Assembly (NCBI RefSeq): GCF_014287815.1
Contig: NZ_JACOOQ010000012.1
Coordinates: 28,937 to 92,936, forward strand
Length of the DNA: 64,000 bases
Source of the DNA: Clostridium lentum
GTDB lineage: Bacteria > Bacillota > Clostridia > Clostridiales > Clostridiaceae
Reading direction: 5' to 3'
The translations under genes and the position numbers were made by a program. Under the pieces are notes generated by a model. The model searched no databases. It worked only from the letters and a program-made list of their open reading frames with translations, and was not told the DNA's origin. Below, piece after piece: positions 62,331-64,000 of this stretch. Position 1 is the stretch's first letter, and each line of letters begins with the position of its first letter.

Positions 62331-63473
62331 ATGCCTAATCCATATATTCCATTTATATTACCTAATGATGATTTAATAGATATAAATAAAATAATTAATA
62401 AATTAATAAATGCGAATACTAAAATAGCTGTATATAATGAAAAACTAAAAAATTCTAAAATAAGATCTGAACTTCTTATGGATTTATTATCCCTTAAAGA
62501 AGCTATGGAATCAACAAAAATAGAAGGTACTCAGGTTACTATGGATGAAATGTTTGAGTATAAAGCTGATGAAAAACATCCTACAAATGATATAACTGAG
62601 GTAATTAATTATTATACTGCTTTAAAAATTGGAGAAGATTTGCTAAGAACATTACCGATTAGCGGTAGATTTGTAAAAAAACTTCATGAAATTTTAATGT
62701 CTGGCAATGTGAGAGGTGGTAATAAATCACCAGGTAATTTTAGAACTACACAAAACTATATTTGGCCTAAAGGTTGTACCATTGAAACGGCTTCCTTTGT
62801 GCCACCAGAACCTCAACTAGTAGATGAATATATGAGTAATTTAGAAAAATATATAAATGAATATGATGATATTAATGATTTAATCAAATTGGCTATAATA
62901 CATTCCCAGTTTGAGACAATACACCCATTTTTAGATGGTAATGGTAGAATAGGTAGAATACTAATACCGTTATATTTATTTGATAAAAAGATTTTAAGAA
63001 ATGCTAATTTCTTTGTTAGCGAAAGCTTAGAAAAAGATAAATTTAAATATTATCAATTGTTAAATAATACAAGAGTTGTTATTACAGATGAAGAGGATAA
63101 TAAAGAACAATACTTAAAAGATATGCAGACTGCAAAAAATAATTTTACAGAATGGGTAGAATTCTTCTTAGAATCTTGCATAAAACAATGTGATAAAGAT
63201 TTAGAAAAGATAGATGCTATTGATTCCCTTTACGAAAAGATTTCTGATAAAGCTAAAGAGTTAATTAGAACACCAGGAATACTTCAAGTAATTGATTTAA
63301 TATTTGAGTACCCTATATTTACAACTAAGCTAATTAGAGATAAGATAAAGATTGCACCTGCCACTTTAAATGGGTATCTAGCTAAACTAGTGGAAGCTAA
63401 AGTGATATATAGCGATGGTAAAAATAGAAACCGAAAATACTTCTTCTATGACTTATTGAATATAATTCGTTAA
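62331..63473 (+). CDS. Fic-family protein with N-terminal inhibitory motif
   Basis: This 380-residue protein has the Fic catalytic motif HPFLDGNGRIGR (about residues 201-212), which usually transfers AMP to a hydroxyl side chain of a target protein. An N-terminal segment STKIEG (about residues 63-68) fits the (S/T)xxxE(G/N) inhibitory helix of class II Fic proteins. A C-terminal winged helix (about 320-375) suggests DNA or regulator binding. AAGGAG supports ATG 62331. There is no antitoxin partner gene. The target is unknown. Confidence 0.9.
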   Translation: MPNPYIPFILPNDDLIDINKIINKLINANTKIAVYNEKLKNSKIRSELLMDLLSLKEAMESTKIEGTQVTMDEMFEYKADEKHPTNDITEVINYYTALKIGEDLLRTLPISGRFVKKLHEILMSGNVRGGNKSPGNFRTTQNYIWPKGCTIETASFVPPEPQLVDEYMSNLEKYINEYDDINDLIKLAIIHSQFETIHPFLDGNGRIGRILIPLYLFDKKILRNANFFVSESLEKDKFKYYQLLNNTRVVITDEEDNKEQYLKDMQTAKNNFTEWVEFFLESCIKQCDKDLEKIDAIDSLYEKISDKAKELIRTPGILQVIDLIFEYPIFTTKLIRDKIKIAPATLNGYLAKLVEAKVIYSDGKNRNRKYFFYDLLNIIR

Positions 63474-63582
63474 AAAGTAGTTTGGCTCATTTTAATATAA
63501 TTTATAAATTTTAATTTTGCGTGTAGATTAATTATTGTGTATAAAAGATAATTCAAATATATATTATTAATCAAGAAAAGAT

Positions 63583-63622
63583 AAACTCTTACTTGTATTT
63601 AGATATACAGGTAAGAGTTTTT
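63583..63622. terminator. Terminator after fic
   Basis: AAACTCTTACTTGTA pairs with TACAGGTAAGAGTTT with one wobble, followed by TT. It separates fic from the right-edge genes. Confidence 0.8.
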
Positions 63623-63646
63623 ATGTTTAGAAGGAGGAAATATATA

Positions 63647-63748
63647 ATGAAAAAAGAGTACACATACTCAATAGAGAAAATATACATTTTAAAAGTCTTA
63701 ATTGCTGTAAGGATAGTGATTAAGACTTTTTCTATTGTAGGGAGGTAA
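63647..63748 (+). CDS. Candidate 33-aa leader ORF spanning a terminator
   Basis: AGAAGGAGG stands eight bases before the ATG, a very good ribosome site. The 33-codon frame ends at 63748 and covers the whole hairpin at 63691-63733. The peptide is hydrophobic at its C-terminal half (IYILKVLIAVRIVIKTFSIV). It has no recognised homology. It could be a leader peptide controlling readthrough into the genes after it. Confidence 0.4.
   Translation: MKKEYTYSIEKIYILKVLIAVRIVIKTFSIVGR
63691..63733 (+). terminator. Terminator inside the leader ORF
   Basis: AAAAGTCTTAAT (63691-63702) pairs perfectly with ATTAAGACTTTT (63719-63730), with TTTTTCT at the end. Confidence 0.75.
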
Positions 63749-63754
63749 AAGGGA

Positions 63755-63844
63755 GTGAAGAGAATTCTATGTGTAGGTGTAGTAAGAGGTGGAAAGGTGA
63801 CTATAAAAACTAGTAATGATAAGGAGAGAACTAAAGATGTTTAA
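63755..63844 (+). CDS. Short ORF, 29 aa, before DUF960
   Basis: GTG at 63755 is preceded by GGGAGG and opens 29 codons ending at 63844, overlapping the next start by eight bases. The product is basic and unrecognised. It may be real or only the ribosome-loading region of the next gene. Confidence 0.3.
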   Translation: MKRILCVGVVRGGKVTIKTSNDKERTKDV

Positions 63845-64000
63845 GAAAGACAATAGATATGTAACTAAAGGAGTAAATGATGAAGTAGATATAAGATTAC
63901 AACTTATAATGTGGAGCATGATTGATAAGTTGAAGAATGAAGGAAATGTTGAAGTGGATTACTTACAGATTTTCAAGATAAGAAAAGAAGGAAATAATAT
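63837..64000 (+). CDS. DUF960 family protein, 5' part
   Basis: ATG 63837 follows AAGGAGAG. The first 54 codons contain RYVTKGVNDEVDIRLQLIMW and VEVDYLQIFKI, which match the DUF960 family. These are short (about 100 residues) proteins found in Firmicutes and their prophages, with no known function. The gene runs off the window. Confidence 0.75.
   Translation, partial: MFKKDNRYVTKGVNDEVDIRLQLIMWSMIDKLKNEGNVEVDYLQIFKIRKEGNN

Overview
The window is AT-rich, spore-forming Clostridium chromosome. The evidence is the clostridial gene families (SpmA/SpmB, SleC with a Csp-type protease, RNase M5, CcpA, a clostridial-type NrdD), Gram-positive regulatory RNAs (T-boxes, a lysine riboswitch, a PyrR attenuator), AAGGAGG-type ribosome sites and intrinsic terminators. 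I do not name a species. Apart from a group I intron and a partial phage-associated DUF960 gene at the right edge, it is mostly housekeeping sequence. Several regulatory elements in it look unusual.

Layout. 1-5 kb: end of an ABC-class ATPase, tRNA-Glu, a YjiH-type membrane protein, and proBA. 5-11 kb: a small-RNA-like element, an acetyltransferase, a DUF218 protein, an SDR remnant, and carAB behind a PyrR-type leader that carries a short leader ORF overlapping its terminator. 11-14.5 kb: a DnaA-box cluster before murI, a DUF4325 gene with an exact CodY-box match, a cyclophilin, DUF3783 and an XRE/S24-like regulator. 14.5-19.5 kb: a germination module, a tandem Csp-like subtilase followed by sleC. 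19.5-24 kb: a YkvI-type transporter, a lipoprotein, a YhcC-type radical SAM enzyme and an RlmI-type methyltransferase. 24-30 kb: an oppABCDF-type oligopeptide transporter. 30-37 kb: small genes, a tandem receiver protein, T-box-ileS, ccpA and a predicted CcpA-controlled short transcript. 37-42 kb: spmAB, an aminopeptidase P, and a lysine-riboswitch-controlled NhaC-family carrier. 43-50.7 kb: T-box-metG, a second MetRS-like protein with broken signature motifs, a second copy of the small-RNA-like element, tatD, a YabE-like 3D protein, rnmV and rsmA. 51-55 kb: uncharacterised proteins, a ferredoxin and a padR-degV operon with twin operators. 55-62 kb: nrdD interrupted by a group I intron, a NifV-type synthase, aconitase and nrdG. 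62-64 kb: a Fic protein and short ORFs leading into DUF960.

Most unusual signals. (1) Two paralogous short transcription units on the minus strand at about 5.03-5.15 kb and 46.88-47.02 kb. Each has twin TTGACA-like boxes with an 11-bp period, a -10 element, and a terminator with a covarying stem and a conserved C-rich 14-nt loop. They look like an undescribed family of C-rich sRNAs. (2) A 761-bp group I intron with a truncated LAGLIDADG ORF inside nrdD. (3) A carAB leader in which the PyrR motif overlaps the ribosome site of a 36-codon ORF that ends in the terminator loop. (4) A three-box DnaA cluster before murI. (5) A MetRS paralogue without KMSKS. (6) A CcpA-operator-bearing orphan transcript beside ccpA.
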